Positions 52,953-62,360 of a stretch of DNA of 64,000 bases are shown one piece after another. The stretch lies in NCBI GenBank assembly GCA_964538025.1, contig CAZICZ010000007.1:140680-204679 (forward strand), written 5' to 3'. Made by a program: the position numbers and the translations under genes. The notes beneath the pieces were generated by a model. The model was not told the origin of the DNA and searched no databases. It saw only the letters and a program-made list of their open reading frames with translations. Source of the DNA: UBA5078 sp964538025. GTDB taxonomy: Bacteria > Pseudomonadota > Gammaproteobacteria > Pseudomonadales > Pseudohongiellaceae. Positions within the stretch are counted from its first letter, which is position 1. Every line of letters begins with the position of its first letter.

Positions 52953-53759
52953 GTGGAAAGTAGTGCACAGAAATCCCTGTTTGTCGAAATGATTGAACAC
53001 GTGAACCTCGCTAATGGATTCATCCGCATTATCGGCGATGCCGGTGCCGGGAAAACCGTCCATTGCCGACGACTGTTAAATGCCCTCCGGTGTCATCGCA
53101 AACGCTATAAACTCATACACCTTCCCCAACCGAAACTCAGTGAGGAGGGCCTCTTGAAGGCCATGGCTCACGAATTGAATGTAAAGCATTCCACTACGGG
53201 AACCCTCAAGGCAGAGGTCGTCGCGCAACTTAAGAAGCAGGTCGAAAAGAAACACCGCGTCAATGTGGTGGTGATCGACGAGGCACAGACCATGCCCGAT
53301 GACACACTGGAATTTCTCACTGACCTGATCGATGAAGAAACAGACAATGCCAAATTGATGCGGGTAGTCCTTTTCACGATGCCCCTGAATGAAAAATTGC
53401 GCGATCTGCCCGCCATGAGGCTCCTGACAGATCGCATTACGCTAGAGCGCGAGCTACAGCATTTCGACGAAGAAGGCACACGTCGCTATATTGAAAGCCG
53501 GCTGAGGAAGGTGGGCTATGACGCAGATCCGCTGTTCACGGACGACGCGCTGTCCTTGCTTTTCAAAGCCAGCAGAGGTGTTCCACGTCTGATCAACATG
53601 CTGGCACACAAGTCTCTTCTCAATACCTGCAACGCCAAACTGCGACAGGTGCAGGCACTGCAAGTGAAACTGGCGATTGCGGCCACGGAAAGCCTGCCCG
53701 ATGAGCTTGAAGAAGTGCAGACAAGCTGGTTTGGCCGTCTTCGTAGACGCGCCTCCTGA
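52953..53759 (+). CDS. ExeA/MshM-type AAA ATPase
   Basis: From a GTG at 52953 the ORF has 268 residues. Walker A is GDAGAGKT (about residue 28-35) and Walker B VVVIDEAQ. A sensor/arginine region (PAMRLLTDRITLERELQHFDEEGTRRYIESRLRKVGYD) and a winged tail complete the AAA ATPase. The true N-terminus lies 67 bp upstream in another frame. Related proteins help type II secretion or MSHA pilus assembly. None of those systems is in this window. Without frameshift repair, translation from GTG 52953 (weak RBS) would give a protein lacking about 22 residues. Confidence 0.8.
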   Translation: MESSAQKSLFVEMIEHVNLANGFIRIIGDAGAGKTVHCRRLLNALRCHRKRYKLIHLPQPKLSEEGLLKAMAHELNVKHSTTGTLKAEVVAQLKKQVEKKHRVNVVVIDEAQTMPDDTLEFLTDLIDEETDNAKLMRVVLFTMPLNEKLRDLPAMRLLTDRITLERELQHFDEEGTRRYIESRLRKVGYDADPLFTDDALSLLFKASRGVPRLINMLAHKSLLNTCNAKLRQVQALQVKLAIAATESLPDELEEVQTSWFGRLRRRAS

Positions 53760-53863
53760 CGCAGTGTTGTCTCCGGTCTTGTTGTTTCGCCACACTCCTT
53801 CGCTATAATCACTGCCGTTTTATCGCCCTCCTACACGCTCAATGGCCTGATCAGGATTTGACT

Positions 53864-54643
53864 ATGCAAGACGCCTTGTGGACCACGCTGCACGAAGAAG
53901 CACGCCTTTCCGTTCAATCCGAACCCTTGCTGGCCAGTTACGTGTACGCCTGCATCCTGAATCATGCCAATCTCGGGTCGGCGCTCAGCTTTATCCTGGC
54001 CAACAAACTGTCCGATGATGTCATGCCAGCGATTGCCGTTCGCGAATTGTTCGATGCCGCGTATAAGGAATCACCGGAGATGATTTCAAATGCCATTTAC
54101 GACATGCAGGCTGTTTATGATCGCGATGCAGCCACCAATACCTATCTGCCGATCATCCTTTTTCTCAAAGGCTATCAATCCATTCAGGTGCATCGCTTGG
54201 CGCATTTTCTGTGGAAAAAAGGGCGAAAAACACTCGCGCTATTCATGCAGAGTCGTAACTCCGAGGTCTTTGGCGTGGACATTCATCCGGCATGCGTGAT
54301 GGGCAAAGGCATCATGTTTGATCACGCCACGGGGATTGTGATTGGTGAGACCACCGTGATTGAAGATGATGTTTCCATCATGCAATCGGTCACCCTCGGG
54401 GGAACTGGAAATGAAACCGGTGACCGCCACCCGAAAATCCGCTCGGGCGTGCTGATTTCTACTGGCGCCAAAGTGTTGGGCAACATTGAGATCGGCACAG
54501 GCGCGAAGGTCGGTGCGGGAAGTGTCGTCCTGAACAATGTGGCTCCCCATACAACCGTGGTGGGCGTCCCTGCTCACCCGGTGGGAAAACCGTGCTCGGA
54601 TGCACCTGCCCACACAATGAACCAGAACGTGTTCGAAAACTGA
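53864..54643 (+). CDS. cysE: Serine O-acetyltransferase
   Basis: CysE makes O-acetylserine for cysteine synthesis. The ATG at 53864 (AGGA 7 nt upstream) gives 259 residues. An in-frame TTG two codons earlier is less likely. The N-terminal helical domain is followed by a left-handed beta-helix (DIHPACVMGKGIMFDHATGIVIGETTVIEDDVSIMQSVTLGGTG). Catalytic His are in DHATG and DRHPKI. The C-terminus ends in NQNVFEN, differing from the usual Ile-terminated CysK-binding tail. Confidence 0.92.
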   Translation: MQDALWTTLHEEARLSVQSEPLLASYVYACILNHANLGSALSFILANKLSDDVMPAIAVRELFDAAYKESPEMISNAIYDMQAVYDRDAATNTYLPIILFLKGYQSIQVHRLAHFLWKKGRKTLALFMQSRNSEVFGVDIHPACVMGKGIMFDHATGIVIGETTVIEDDVSIMQSVTLGGTGNETGDRHPKIRSGVLISTGAKVLGNIEIGTGAKVGAGSVVLNNVAPHTTVVGVPAHPVGKPCSDAPAHTMNQNVFEN

Positions 54644-54665
54644 GCCAGCAACGACTGGCTCAGTT
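54638..54665. terminator. Hairpin between convergent cysE and phoH
   Basis: A perfect 11-bp stem AACTGAGCCAG / CTGGCTCAGTT with a 6-nt loop overlaps the cysE stop codon. No T-run follows. It may end or stabilise both transcripts. Confidence 0.5.
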
Positions 54666-54682
54666 CAGGACAGGAAGCGCTG

Positions 54683-56098
54683 CTACAAGTGTTTTTCAGC
54701 GTACTCCGCGAGTTTGGAACGCGGCACTCCCTGCAGTTGCAAACTCCCGCCATGCTCGAAATTCTTGAACCGCTCAGTCAAATACGTCAGACCGGAACTG
54801 GTGGGGCTCAGGTAGGGCGTATCGATCTGCGCCAGATTGCCCAGGCAGATCACCTTTGACCCATTCCCTGCCCGGGTGATAATTGTTTTGATCTGGTGAG
54901 GAGTCAGGTTCTGCGATTCATCGATCAGGATAAGACTGTGCTGAAAGCTGCGTCCCCTAATGTAATTGAGTGACTTGAACAGCAAAGGGACTTTAGCCAG
55001 CACGTATTCAATACTGCTCGCACTATTGTCGTCTTCGCTGTGCAAGGCTTCGAGGTTGTCCGTGATCGCCCCCAGCCAGGGTTCCATTTTTTCCTCTTCT
55101 GTTCCCGGAAGAAATCCAATGTCTTCATCCAAGCCCTGTGTGCTGCGGGTTGCAATAATGCGGCGATAAAGCTTGTTAGGCACTGTCATTTCGATCGCAG
55201 CCGCGAGGGCGAGAATCGTTTTGCCCGAGCCCGCAGCGCCCGTCAGATTGACCAGATGAACTTCCGGATCAAGCAACAAATTCAGCGCCATGGCCTGATA
55301 GGCATCCCGCGGTTTCAGCCCCCACGTCTCCCGCTCCATCATGGAATCCAGAGAAAGATGCCGAAGGGTGATTTTCTCTTTTCCGACCTTTACCACCCGC
55401 GCGAGAAAACCCGTCTTGTCATAGAGAAATTGATTGGGATACAGCTCTTGTGAAATGACTTTCCGAGGCACGTGGTAGAGCGTATGCGTGTGACAATGCT
55501 CCGTTTTCACATCCTCCACTTCGTCCCAGAAACTTTCGCGAAACTCGATATACCCTTTGTTCAGATGCGCGATATCACTGAGCAACTGATCGCTGTGGTA
55601 GTCCTCAGACTCGATCCCGCAGCCGCGTGCCTTGAGTCGCATATTGATGTCTTTTGTTACAAGGACTACACGACGCCCTGGGTTCCGCTGTTTGAGAAAC
55701 ACCACGTCATTCAGGATTTTGTTGTCGTTGAGATGGGTAGGAAGGAGGAGGACGTTTTCGGGAGGTTCAGTCATCAGGACAGAGAGTGTGCCGCAGGGTT
55801 TCAGTTTCTTTCCCCTGGGGATTGGCACACCGTCTTCGACATCCTGCGGTTCCGCCCTCCCGAGAATCGAATCGATCTCCCGTATTGCCTGCCTACAGTC
55901 GGCGGCGACTGCGATTTTTCCGCTCTTTAATTTATCCAGTTCTTCCAGGACGGTGATGGGGATGATGACGTGGTGTTCGTCGAAATTGCGTATTGCGGTG
56001 GGGTCGTGGATCAGGACGTTGGTATCGAGGACGTAGAAGATGGGACTAGCGGTTTCTGGCAGAACGTGCGATTGACTCACAAGTTTCACTTCGGCCAT
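54683..56098 (-). CDS. phoH: PIN-PhoH family ATPase
   Basis: The 471-residue protein joins an N-terminal PIN nuclease-like domain (FYVLDTNVLIHDP, acidic residues in VTKDINMRLKA) to a C-terminal PhoH helicase-like domain (Walker A GAAGSGKT, Walker B LILIDESQNL, GNLAQIDTPYL). Such PhoH2-type proteins act on RNA, unwinding and cleaving it. A weak PhoB-like site stands before it. Convergent with cysE. Confidence 0.9.
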   Translation of the reverse strand: MAEVKLVSQSHVLPETASPIFYVLDTNVLIHDPTAIRNFDEHHVIIPITVLEELDKLKSGKIAVAADCRQAIREIDSILGRAEPQDVEDGVPIPRGKKLKPCGTLSVLMTEPPENVLLLPTHLNDNKILNDVVFLKQRNPGRRVVLVTKDINMRLKARGCGIESEDYHSDQLLSDIAHLNKGYIEFRESFWDEVEDVKTEHCHTHTLYHVPRKVISQELYPNQFLYDKTGFLARVVKVGKEKITLRHLSLDSMMERETWGLKPRDAYQAMALNLLLDPEVHLVNLTGAAGSGKTILALAAAIEMTVPNKLYRRIIATRSTQGLDEDIGFLPGTEEEKMEPWLGAITDNLEALHSEDDNSASSIEYVLAKVPLLFKSLNYIRGRSFQHSLILIDESQNLTPHQIKTIITRAGNGSKVICLGNLAQIDTPYLSPTSSGLTYLTERFKNFEHGGSLQLQGVPRSKLAEYAEKHL

Positions 56099-56143
56099 AC
56101 GGATACACCTTTATTTAACTACGGTTACAGGAAGTCATAGTCG

Positions 56144-56176
56144 AAATTAGCGTGTCTCTTTGGCAGCAGTGTGACA
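56144..56176 (-). promoter_or_regulatory. Weak Pho-box candidate before phoH
   Basis: On the minus strand TGTCACA and TGCCAAA start 11 bp apart (plus-strand 56170-56176, 56159-56165). TAATTT (56144-56149) lies 9 nt further on, the same spacing as at pstS. The second half-site and the -10 are both poor, so this rests mainly on geometry. Confidence 0.35.
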
Positions 56177-56248
56177 AACAAAATCGTTGTGGGCAACACG
56201 GCGAAAAAAGAAATTTTTGAATGGCGGCCCACCGGTGATCGCTGAACC

Positions 56249-57382
56249 TTATCCTCCTGTAATCTGGATGAGCACCCCGGCAGCGATGGCCGAACCAATC
56301 ACCCCGGCGACGTTCGGTCCCATCGCATGCATGAGGAGAAAGTTATGCGGGTCTGCTTCCAGACCGAGCTTATTGGAGACGCGCGCCGCCATCGGCACGG
56401 CGGACACTCCCGCCGAACCAATCAGAGGGTTGATCTTGCTACTCGAGAAGAGATTCATCATTTTGGCCATCAGAATGCCGGCTGCCGTCCCGATACCAAA
56501 GGCCAACATTCCCAACAGCAGAATTCCTAGGGTACTCGCCACGAGAAATTGATCGGCACTCAATTTGGACCCTACTGAGAGTCCCAGCAAAATGGTGACA
56601 ATGTTGATCAGCGCATTTTGTGCTGTGTTGCTGAGCCTCTCGACCACGCCGCATTCACGCATCAGATTGCCGAGGCAGAACATGCCGAGCAGAGGAGCGG
56701 CGCTGGGAACAAACAGCGCAACCAGAATCAACAGTGAAAGTGGGAATAGTATTTTCTCCTTCTGGGAGACGACGCGCAGCTGTTCCATCTTGATACGGCG
56801 TTCTTCAGGAGTCGTGAGCAGTCGCATAATCGGCGGCTGGATCAACGGCACCAATGCCATGTAGGAGTATGCCGCTACCGCAATCGCCCCAAGCAGCTCG
56901 GGGGCGAGTATCCCCGCAACATAGATAGCCGTCGGCCCATCTGCCCCACCGATAATGCCGATAGCAGAGGCCTGCTGAAGTGAAAATTCAAACCACCCGA
57001 GATCGCTCAGGGCCAGTGCGCCAATAATGGTCGCAAAAATACCAAACTGTGCCGCGGCGCCTAGCATCAGGGTTTTGGGATTGCCCAGCAGAGGCCCAAA
57101 ATCAGTCATGGCGCCGACGCCCATGAAGATTAACAGGGGAAAAATCCCTGTCTCGATTCCCATGTGGTAAAACTGCGCCAAGACTCCGGCACCGCTGGCA
57201 ATCTCAACTCCCGGAATATTGGCCAGAATGCCTCCAAAGCCAATCGGAAGCAGCAGAAGGGGCTCAAATTTCTTGTGAATGGCAAGAAACAGCAACAGCA
57301 GGCCAACCAGGATCATCACACCCTGTTTTAACTCCATCTGATAGATTCCGGTGGAGTGCCAAAGTCCAAGTAATTGATCCAT
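56249..57382 (-). CDS. oadB: Oxaloacetate decarboxylase beta subunit (Na+ pump)
   Basis: OadB decarboxylates carboxybiotin and pumps sodium outward. The 377-residue protein has about nine to eleven hydrophobic helices, with GIIGGADGPTAIYVAGILAPELLGAIAVAAYSYMALVP and GSAGVSAVPMAARVSNKLG carrying the conserved Asp, Asn and Ser residues. Third gene of oadGAB, starting 4 bp after oadA. Confidence 0.95.
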   Translation of the reverse strand: MDQLLGLWHSTGIYQMELKQGVMILVGLLLLFLAIHKKFEPLLLLPIGFGGILANIPGVEIASGAGVLAQFYHMGIETGIFPLLIFMGVGAMTDFGPLLGNPKTLMLGAAAQFGIFATIIGALALSDLGWFEFSLQQASAIGIIGGADGPTAIYVAGILAPELLGAIAVAAYSYMALVPLIQPPIMRLLTTPEERRIKMEQLRVVSQKEKILFPLSLLILVALFVPSAAPLLGMFCLGNLMRECGVVERLSNTAQNALINIVTILLGLSVGSKLSADQFLVASTLGILLLGMLAFGIGTAAGILMAKMMNLFSSSKINPLIGSAGVSAVPMAARVSNKLGLEADPHNFLLMHAMGPNVAGVIGSAIAAGVLIQITGG

Positions 57383-57386
57383 TTTA

Positions 57387-59183
57387 TTACCCTATGGTGA
57401 CCAACACGGCGCCCGCTGCTACAGAACCCCCTTCAAGCACGCGGATTTCACGCACCTTGCCGCTGGCATTTGCGCGGATTTCGGTTTCCATCTTCATGGC
57501 TTCCAGTAACAGGACCACGTCGCCCTCAACAACCTCGTCGTCTATTCCAACCAGCAGTTTCTGTACAGTCCCGGAAAGGGGCGACAGCAGACTGGTCACG
57601 GAAGTTGCCGACATTTCCTGTTCAGCGTGACCAGAACGTGTCCCGACCGAGGTGTCTTTATCCGCACCGAGCGCAACAAAGCGTTCAACATCGCCCCCGG
57701 GCGTCACTTTCACGAGATAGCGCACGCCCTCGACAGCCACAGTAAAGACATCCGCAGCTGTATCATCGGGATTCGCAACGGCGTCATCGGCGCGAGGCAC
57801 AGGTTCAAAGGCCGACGGATTATGCCGATTCTGAAAGAACTTCAGTGCTGGCTGAGGAAACAAGGCATAGGTCAAGGTGTCATCGATCTCGTTTTCGAGA
57901 GCGAATCCTTTTGCGCGGGCGTGGGCATGCAGCTCCTTCTGCAAGGTATCAAACTCGGGAGGCAGAAGATCCGCAGGACGGCAGGTGACGGGAGTACTGC
58001 CAGCCAATACCCGTTCTTGCAGAGAGGCATTCACCGGAGCCGGCGTCAAGCCGTATTCGCCCTTCAGCACCCCTTCCGTCTCCTTGGCAATGGTTTTGTA
58101 GCGCTCTCCGGTCAGCACGTTGATCACGGCCTGTGTCCCGACAATCTGGGACGTCGGCGTGACCAGCGGAATGAAGCCCAGATCCTCGCGCACACGCGGG
58201 ATTTCCAGGAGCACCTCATCCAGTCGGTCCGTTGCATTTTGTTCGCGAAGCTGATTCTCCAGATTGGTCAGCATGCCACCTGGCACCTGGGCTACGAGAA
58301 TGCGGGAATCTATTCCTTTGAGAGCGCCCTCGAACTTGGCGTACTTCTTCCGAACTTCCCGAAAATAGCTCGCGACTTCCTCCAACAGAGTGATATCGAG
58401 CCCAGTGGCGCGCTCGGTCCCTTCCAGCATGGCCACCATCGATTCGGTCGGCGTGTGACCATAGGTAAGGCTCATGGAGGAAATCGCAGTATCCAGATTA
58501 TCGATCCCGGCTTCCGCTGCTTTCAAATAGGTGCCCGTCGACATGCCCGTAGTGGCATGGCATTGCATGTGAATGGGAATCGACACCGTTTTCTTCAAGC
58601 GAGTGATCAGCTCATACGCATCATACGGCTTCAAGAGCCCCGCCATGTCTTTGATACACAGCGAGTCAGCTCCCATTGATTCAATCTGTCTGGCCATCTG
58701 CAACCAAGACTCAATGGTATGGACCGGGCTCACGGTGTAGGACATCGTGCCTTGCGCATGTTTACCCTGTTTTCTGACAGCCTGTATGGCCCGCTCAAGA
58801 TTGCGCGGATCGTTCATCGCATCAAAAACGCGAAAGACATCGACACCGTTAAAAGCCGCTCGTTCCACAAAACGGTCCACTATGTCATCGGCGTAATGGC
58901 GATATCCCAGAATATTTTGCCCCCGGAACAACATCTGCTGCGGAGTCTTTGGCATCGCTGCCTTTAAGCGACGAATCCGCTCCCACGGGTCTTCTCCCAA
59001 GAAACGGATACAGGCATCAAAGGTAGCGCCGCCCCAGGATTCGATTGACCAGAAACCAACACGGTCAAGTTTGTCTGCGATTGGCAACATGTCTTCAATT
59101 CGCAAGCGGGTCGCGAACAGTGATTGGTGCGCGTCTCGCAGGACGACATCGGTAATACCTAAGGGGTGGGAGCGTAAAGTCAT
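57387..59183 (-). CDS. oadA: Oxaloacetate decarboxylase alpha subunit
   Basis: The 598-residue subunit has the carboxyltransferase barrel (TDVVLRDAHQSLFATRLRIEDML, SWGGATFDACIRFL, HMQCHATTGMSTGTYLKAAEAG with the metal-binding His), a linker and a C-terminal biotin carrier domain with EAMKMETEIRA near residue 564. It transfers CO2 from oxaloacetate to biotin. OadB releases it and pumps sodium. The complex makes pyruvate and builds a sodium gradient. Confidence 0.95.
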   Translation of the reverse strand: MTLRSHPLGITDVVLRDAHQSLFATRLRIEDMLPIADKLDRVGFWSIESWGGATFDACIRFLGEDPWERIRRLKAAMPKTPQQMLFRGQNILGYRHYADDIVDRFVERAAFNGVDVFRVFDAMNDPRNLERAIQAVRKQGKHAQGTMSYTVSPVHTIESWLQMARQIESMGADSLCIKDMAGLLKPYDAYELITRLKKTVSIPIHMQCHATTGMSTGTYLKAAEAGIDNLDTAISSMSLTYGHTPTESMVAMLEGTERATGLDITLLEEVASYFREVRKKYAKFEGALKGIDSRILVAQVPGGMLTNLENQLREQNATDRLDEVLLEIPRVREDLGFIPLVTPTSQIVGTQAVINVLTGERYKTIAKETEGVLKGEYGLTPAPVNASLQERVLAGSTPVTCRPADLLPPEFDTLQKELHAHARAKGFALENEIDDTLTYALFPQPALKFFQNRHNPSAFEPVPRADDAVANPDDTAADVFTVAVEGVRYLVKVTPGGDVERFVALGADKDTSVGTRSGHAEQEMSATSVTSLLSPLSGTVQKLLVGIDDEVVEGDVVLLLEAMKMETEIRANASGKVREIRVLEGGSVAAGAVLVTIG

Positions 59184-59239
59184 TCGCGTGTAATCCTGTC
59201 TGCATCCGGAACAAAAAGTGTGTTCGGAAAAAAGAGGTC

Positions 59240-59494
59240 CTAGTGCGTTTTTCGATATTCCACAATGGCGGCCTTCAATATCTTCTTAAGTCGCTCGGTA
59301 TCTTGCGTCTCGGCATGAGCAGAAGGCGCTGCCATTCGACGCGTGGGCTGCACGGCCACTGCCGGAGGGTATTTCCGCTCCCATACGCGCACCAGTGATG
59401 ACATCCATCCGGTCACTAAAATGAGCACCCCCAGGAAGCTGAAAACGGTTCCCATGCCAAACAATGCGAGATTCAAACCTTCGGCCAACATCAT
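59240..59494 (-). CDS. oadG: Oxaloacetate decarboxylase gamma subunit
   Basis: The 84-residue protein has one membrane helix (ALFGMGTVFSFLGVLILVTGWM) and a hydrophilic tail rich in Pro and Ala, the OadG arrangement that holds OadA to OadB. First gene of oadGAB. It is followed by oadA after 56 bp. The C-terminal region lacks an obvious His-rich zinc site. Confidence 0.85.
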   Translation of the reverse strand: MMLAEGLNLALFGMGTVFSFLGVLILVTGWMSSLVRVWERKYPPAVAVQPTRRMAAPSAHAETQDTERLKKILKAAIVEYRKTH

Positions 59495-59506
59495 GCTTCC
59501 TCGTGC

Positions 59507-60427
59507 TTAAGGGTGTGAGATCACCACGCGAAATCCGATAAAGGGACGTCGTGCTCCCGGGTCCGCGGCGCCGCGAACGGAGGCTCGCGCATTGTTGGGC
59601 GCATCGGAGTAGGAGCCTCCCCGCATGACCCAAAGGGCATCTTCCGCCAGATTGGCGCGGTCATCGGTGTCCGAATACGGATAGGGCTGATACGGACTCC
59701 TTGTCCATTCCCACACATTGCCACTCATATCCGCCAGGCCGTTCAAACAGGGCAGACAGGACTTACTGCCCACCGGCTGCGGCCCCGTCGAATCGACATT
59801 GGCAAACTCTGGGACGAATTGGTTACCCCAAGGGTAGATTCGCCCCTCTGCTCCCTTAGCCGCCACTTCCCATTGCGCCTCAGTCGGGAGTTGAACCTTG
59901 GCGCCACTGTCTAAGAGAGCCTTCAGCGCCGAGGGCAATGTGGGAAGACTCCTCAACTGCACATCCAACCATCGTGCATAGGCTACCGCGTCGGTCCAGG
60001 CGACATGTGTCACTGGATAATCGCCTCCAGGAATCAGGGCTTCCGGTGTCACGCGAAAACCCGTCGCATTGACAAATGCGGCAAACTGCTCCTGCGTGGT
60101 TTCATACCGGGCGATATAAAACTGAGGAACCTCCACAACCCCCTGTCGTCTGGACTCCGACCAGCGTTCGTTTTCGAATGCTTGTGGATCAATGAGAGGA
60201 TTGCTTCCCATGGGAAAGATCGTGGTTGTTATGGGAACAAAGCCCAATAAGGGCTCTTCGGGCAAATGAAACGTTGCGTCGCTAAATTGGTGAGAGGTAG
60301 TGATGCGCTCGAGAGACTGTGCCTGAGTCGCACAAGGAAATGCGCACATCAAGAGAACTCCCCCAATAAGGGCATTCATGCGCGCGATTCTAAGTTTCGA
60401 TTTTCTGTCATGCCGGGGGGACTGCAT
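59507..60427 (-). CDS. Formylglycine-generating-enzyme-like (SUMF1) exported protein
   Basis: The 306-residue protein starts at 60427 with AAGGA upstream. A basic N-terminus and hydrophobic segment (residues 17-37, TQAQS) export it. The FGE-sulfatase fold shows FPMGSNPLIDPQA, YIARYETTQEQFAAFVNATG, THVAWTDAVAYARWLDVQL, LPTEAQWEVAAKG, YPWGNQF, LADMSGNVWEWTRSPYQPYP, MRGGSY and GFRVV. The catalytic Cys pair of true sulfatase-activating enzymes is not evident. The two nearby Cys (KSCLPCLNG) lie elsewhere. It probably works with the RnfD-like protein encoded just upstream on the same strand. Confidence 0.85.
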   Translation of the reverse strand: MQSPRHDRKSKLRIARMNALIGGVLLMCAFPCATQAQSLERITTSHQFSDATFHLPEEPLLGFVPITTTIFPMGSNPLIDPQAFENERWSESRRQGVVEVPQFYIARYETTQEQFAAFVNATGFRVTPEALIPGGDYPVTHVAWTDAVAYARWLDVQLRSLPTLPSALKALLDSGAKVQLPTEAQWEVAAKGAEGRIYPWGNQFVPEFANVDSTGPQPVGSKSCLPCLNGLADMSGNVWEWTRSPYQPYPYSDTDDRANLAEDALWVMRGGSYSDAPNNARASVRGAADPGARRPFIGFRVVISHP

Positions 60428-60494
60428 TCGTTATCCTTATTCTTTGGCACGAAATATCAGCAGTTTTAAAACGTGCTGGTATACACTGCATAAA

Positions 60495-62126
60495 TTAGCG
60501 ATTGGCGAGCGAGGGACAGGCGAACAACCAGCCATGCTCACATGCGCGAGCAAAGAGCTCCTGCTCCGGCATATCGAGGAGATTCTCGCCTCCCTCACGC
60601 AACAAAAGCCTTAAATCAAACGCTCTTGGATTCGTCACGGAAATCGTCGAGGGATCAAGGTAGTTTAGACACCCAGCCTGAAATCGGAGCTCACACGCAC
60701 GGGCAAAAAAGCTCATCGCGCGTTCGTTATCTTGTTCGACATGCACCCCTGAAACGTAGTGCGCTCCCATCTCATTGCAGGCCCAGCCAGAATTGTCAGT
60801 GCAATAGGTCGACTCTAGCAGCAGCAAGCGATCACACCCATGGGCTTTGCCCTGTTCACACGCGTCCGCCCAAAAGGGAAGACTGTCACCCACATGTCGA
60901 GTGTCCGTTTTCCCAAGGAGTGACATGCCCGCAAAAAAGAGAATCCACACAGCCATATGAATCAGATTGGTTCTTCGACTGGGAGTAACACCAATACCCC
61001 ACCGCTCAAGAAACTGGTTCTTGCGCAGCGGCAGTACGACACGGTCGATCCACTGCACACTCAGATTCAACAAGGGGACACACAGAAGTTTGTCGTAGAA
61101 CGTTGGCGCGCCGAAAAAACTGAGAATGGTATACAAGGCAAAAACGCCTAAGCCGTACAACACACCAAAAACCAGTTTACCCGTGGGAGTCCGTGGAGAG
61201 GTGGAGGGGTCGGTGACGAGCAAGTGTAGACCCAGGAATACCGCTGTCGGAATTTCAGAATCAAGAAAATAGGGGACTCCTGAAATGGAAAAATACAGGG
61301 CGCTCAGCCCAAACAACACCATCGCTGCGGAGGCAGCCACCAGCGTGATGGAAAAGAAGTACATCACCACAAGACCGACAAGGAACAAATACGTATAGAT
61401 CCCGGGAGCAAGGCTCAAGGTGCTCGCAATCTGCGGCCCCCACGAGATATCGGTCGTGTTCGTCGTGATTAAGACAAGGGAGAACAGCCCTAGCGTAAAT
61501 GCCGAGGGATTAAAGATATGCACCAGGCGCCCTTCACGATGCCATCGAACAAATTCCTTGCCGAGGAACCCGATGGCAATCATGAGAAACTGTAGGTAGA
61601 ACCAGTCATCGCGAAACCACAGAAAAAGATTGGTGCTGAAAATAATGGGAAAGGGGCCCATCCCAAGCTGATAGGATTCACGTCGCGACCACGACAACAT
61701 CATGTCAAAACTGAAGGCGAAACACAGCTGAGCCAGAAGAAGAATCGCATGCTCCTGCACTGGCTGCCAATGTGCGCCCCAGTAAGCATAGACCGACGTG
61801 TGAACCATCGCCTGGATATAGTGCTGAGGCTTAAGTGATACGATAAAAAACTTGGTGACACCTCGAACGGCACACGACCTCAACAAGAAGATTTGCCAGA
61901 GGGCCAGTACCGCGCAGGCTCCCCACACTGAGAAAACCAAAACATCGTTACTTTGCACGCGAGGGGTAAAGGAAAGCAGGAACAAAGCGAACGTGAAGAG
62001 CGCAGGCACCTTCAGGATATGCGGTCCCGTGATTAACGGGGATTGGCTATCTTTTTGTGCTGCACTGGAGGTCTTTGCCAATTTTTGAGTCGTTGGATTT
62101 TTGTGTTTCTTTGTTGCAGACAACAT
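60495..62126 (-). CDS. RnfD/NqrB-like membrane protein with Sel1-like C-terminal repeats
   Basis: The 543-residue protein has about eleven hydrophobic helices (residues 40-360) with features of RnfD/NqrB: GHRAF-like REGRLVHIFNPSAFTLGLF, then LLVTDPSTSPRTPTGKLVFGVLYG, where the Thr in SPRT aligns with the covalent FMN threonine. After a last helix comes a soluble part (about 405-540) with Cys-rich Sel1-like repeats (ADACEQGKAHGCDRLL, FFARACELRFQAGCLNYL, LFARACEHGWLFACPSL). The rest of the Rnf or Nqr complex is absent. This fusion with Sel1 repeats is unusual. Confidence 0.8.
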   Translation of the reverse strand: MLSATKKHKNPTTQKLAKTSSAAQKDSQSPLITGPHILKVPALFTFALFLLSFTPRVQSNDVLVFSVWGACAVLALWQIFLLRSCAVRGVTKFFIVSLKPQHYIQAMVHTSVYAYWGAHWQPVQEHAILLLAQLCFAFSFDMMLSWSRRESYQLGMGPFPIIFSTNLFLWFRDDWFYLQFLMIAIGFLGKEFVRWHREGRLVHIFNPSAFTLGLFSLVLITTNTTDISWGPQIASTLSLAPGIYTYLFLVGLVVMYFFSITLVAASAAMVLFGLSALYFSISGVPYFLDSEIPTAVFLGLHLLVTDPSTSPRTPTGKLVFGVLYGLGVFALYTILSFFGAPTFYDKLLCVPLLNLSVQWIDRVVLPLRKNQFLERWGIGVTPSRRTNLIHMAVWILFFAGMSLLGKTDTRHVGDSLPFWADACEQGKAHGCDRLLLLESTYCTDNSGWACNEMGAHYVSGVHVEQDNERAMSFFARACELRFQAGCLNYLDPSTISVTNPRAFDLRLLLREGGENLLDMPEQELFARACEHGWLFACPSLANR

Positions 62127-62360
62127 GGACTGAACTCTTCTTATATTGGCGTTTGAGCTGAAAAAGATGATAAACCAGCGACATGGTCAATTCAATTTGA
62201 TTCCCCCTACTGTCTGTCCCGCAACGGGAGGAGTTCTTTCACTTTATGCTGTGAAACGATTACACTCTGAGCCGATTCGTTCGCAACATAACGACAGTTC
62301 ACCTTCACAGAAACAAGTGCCCATACGGGCGCTCCCCTAGACGACGTACGGAGTAAAAAC

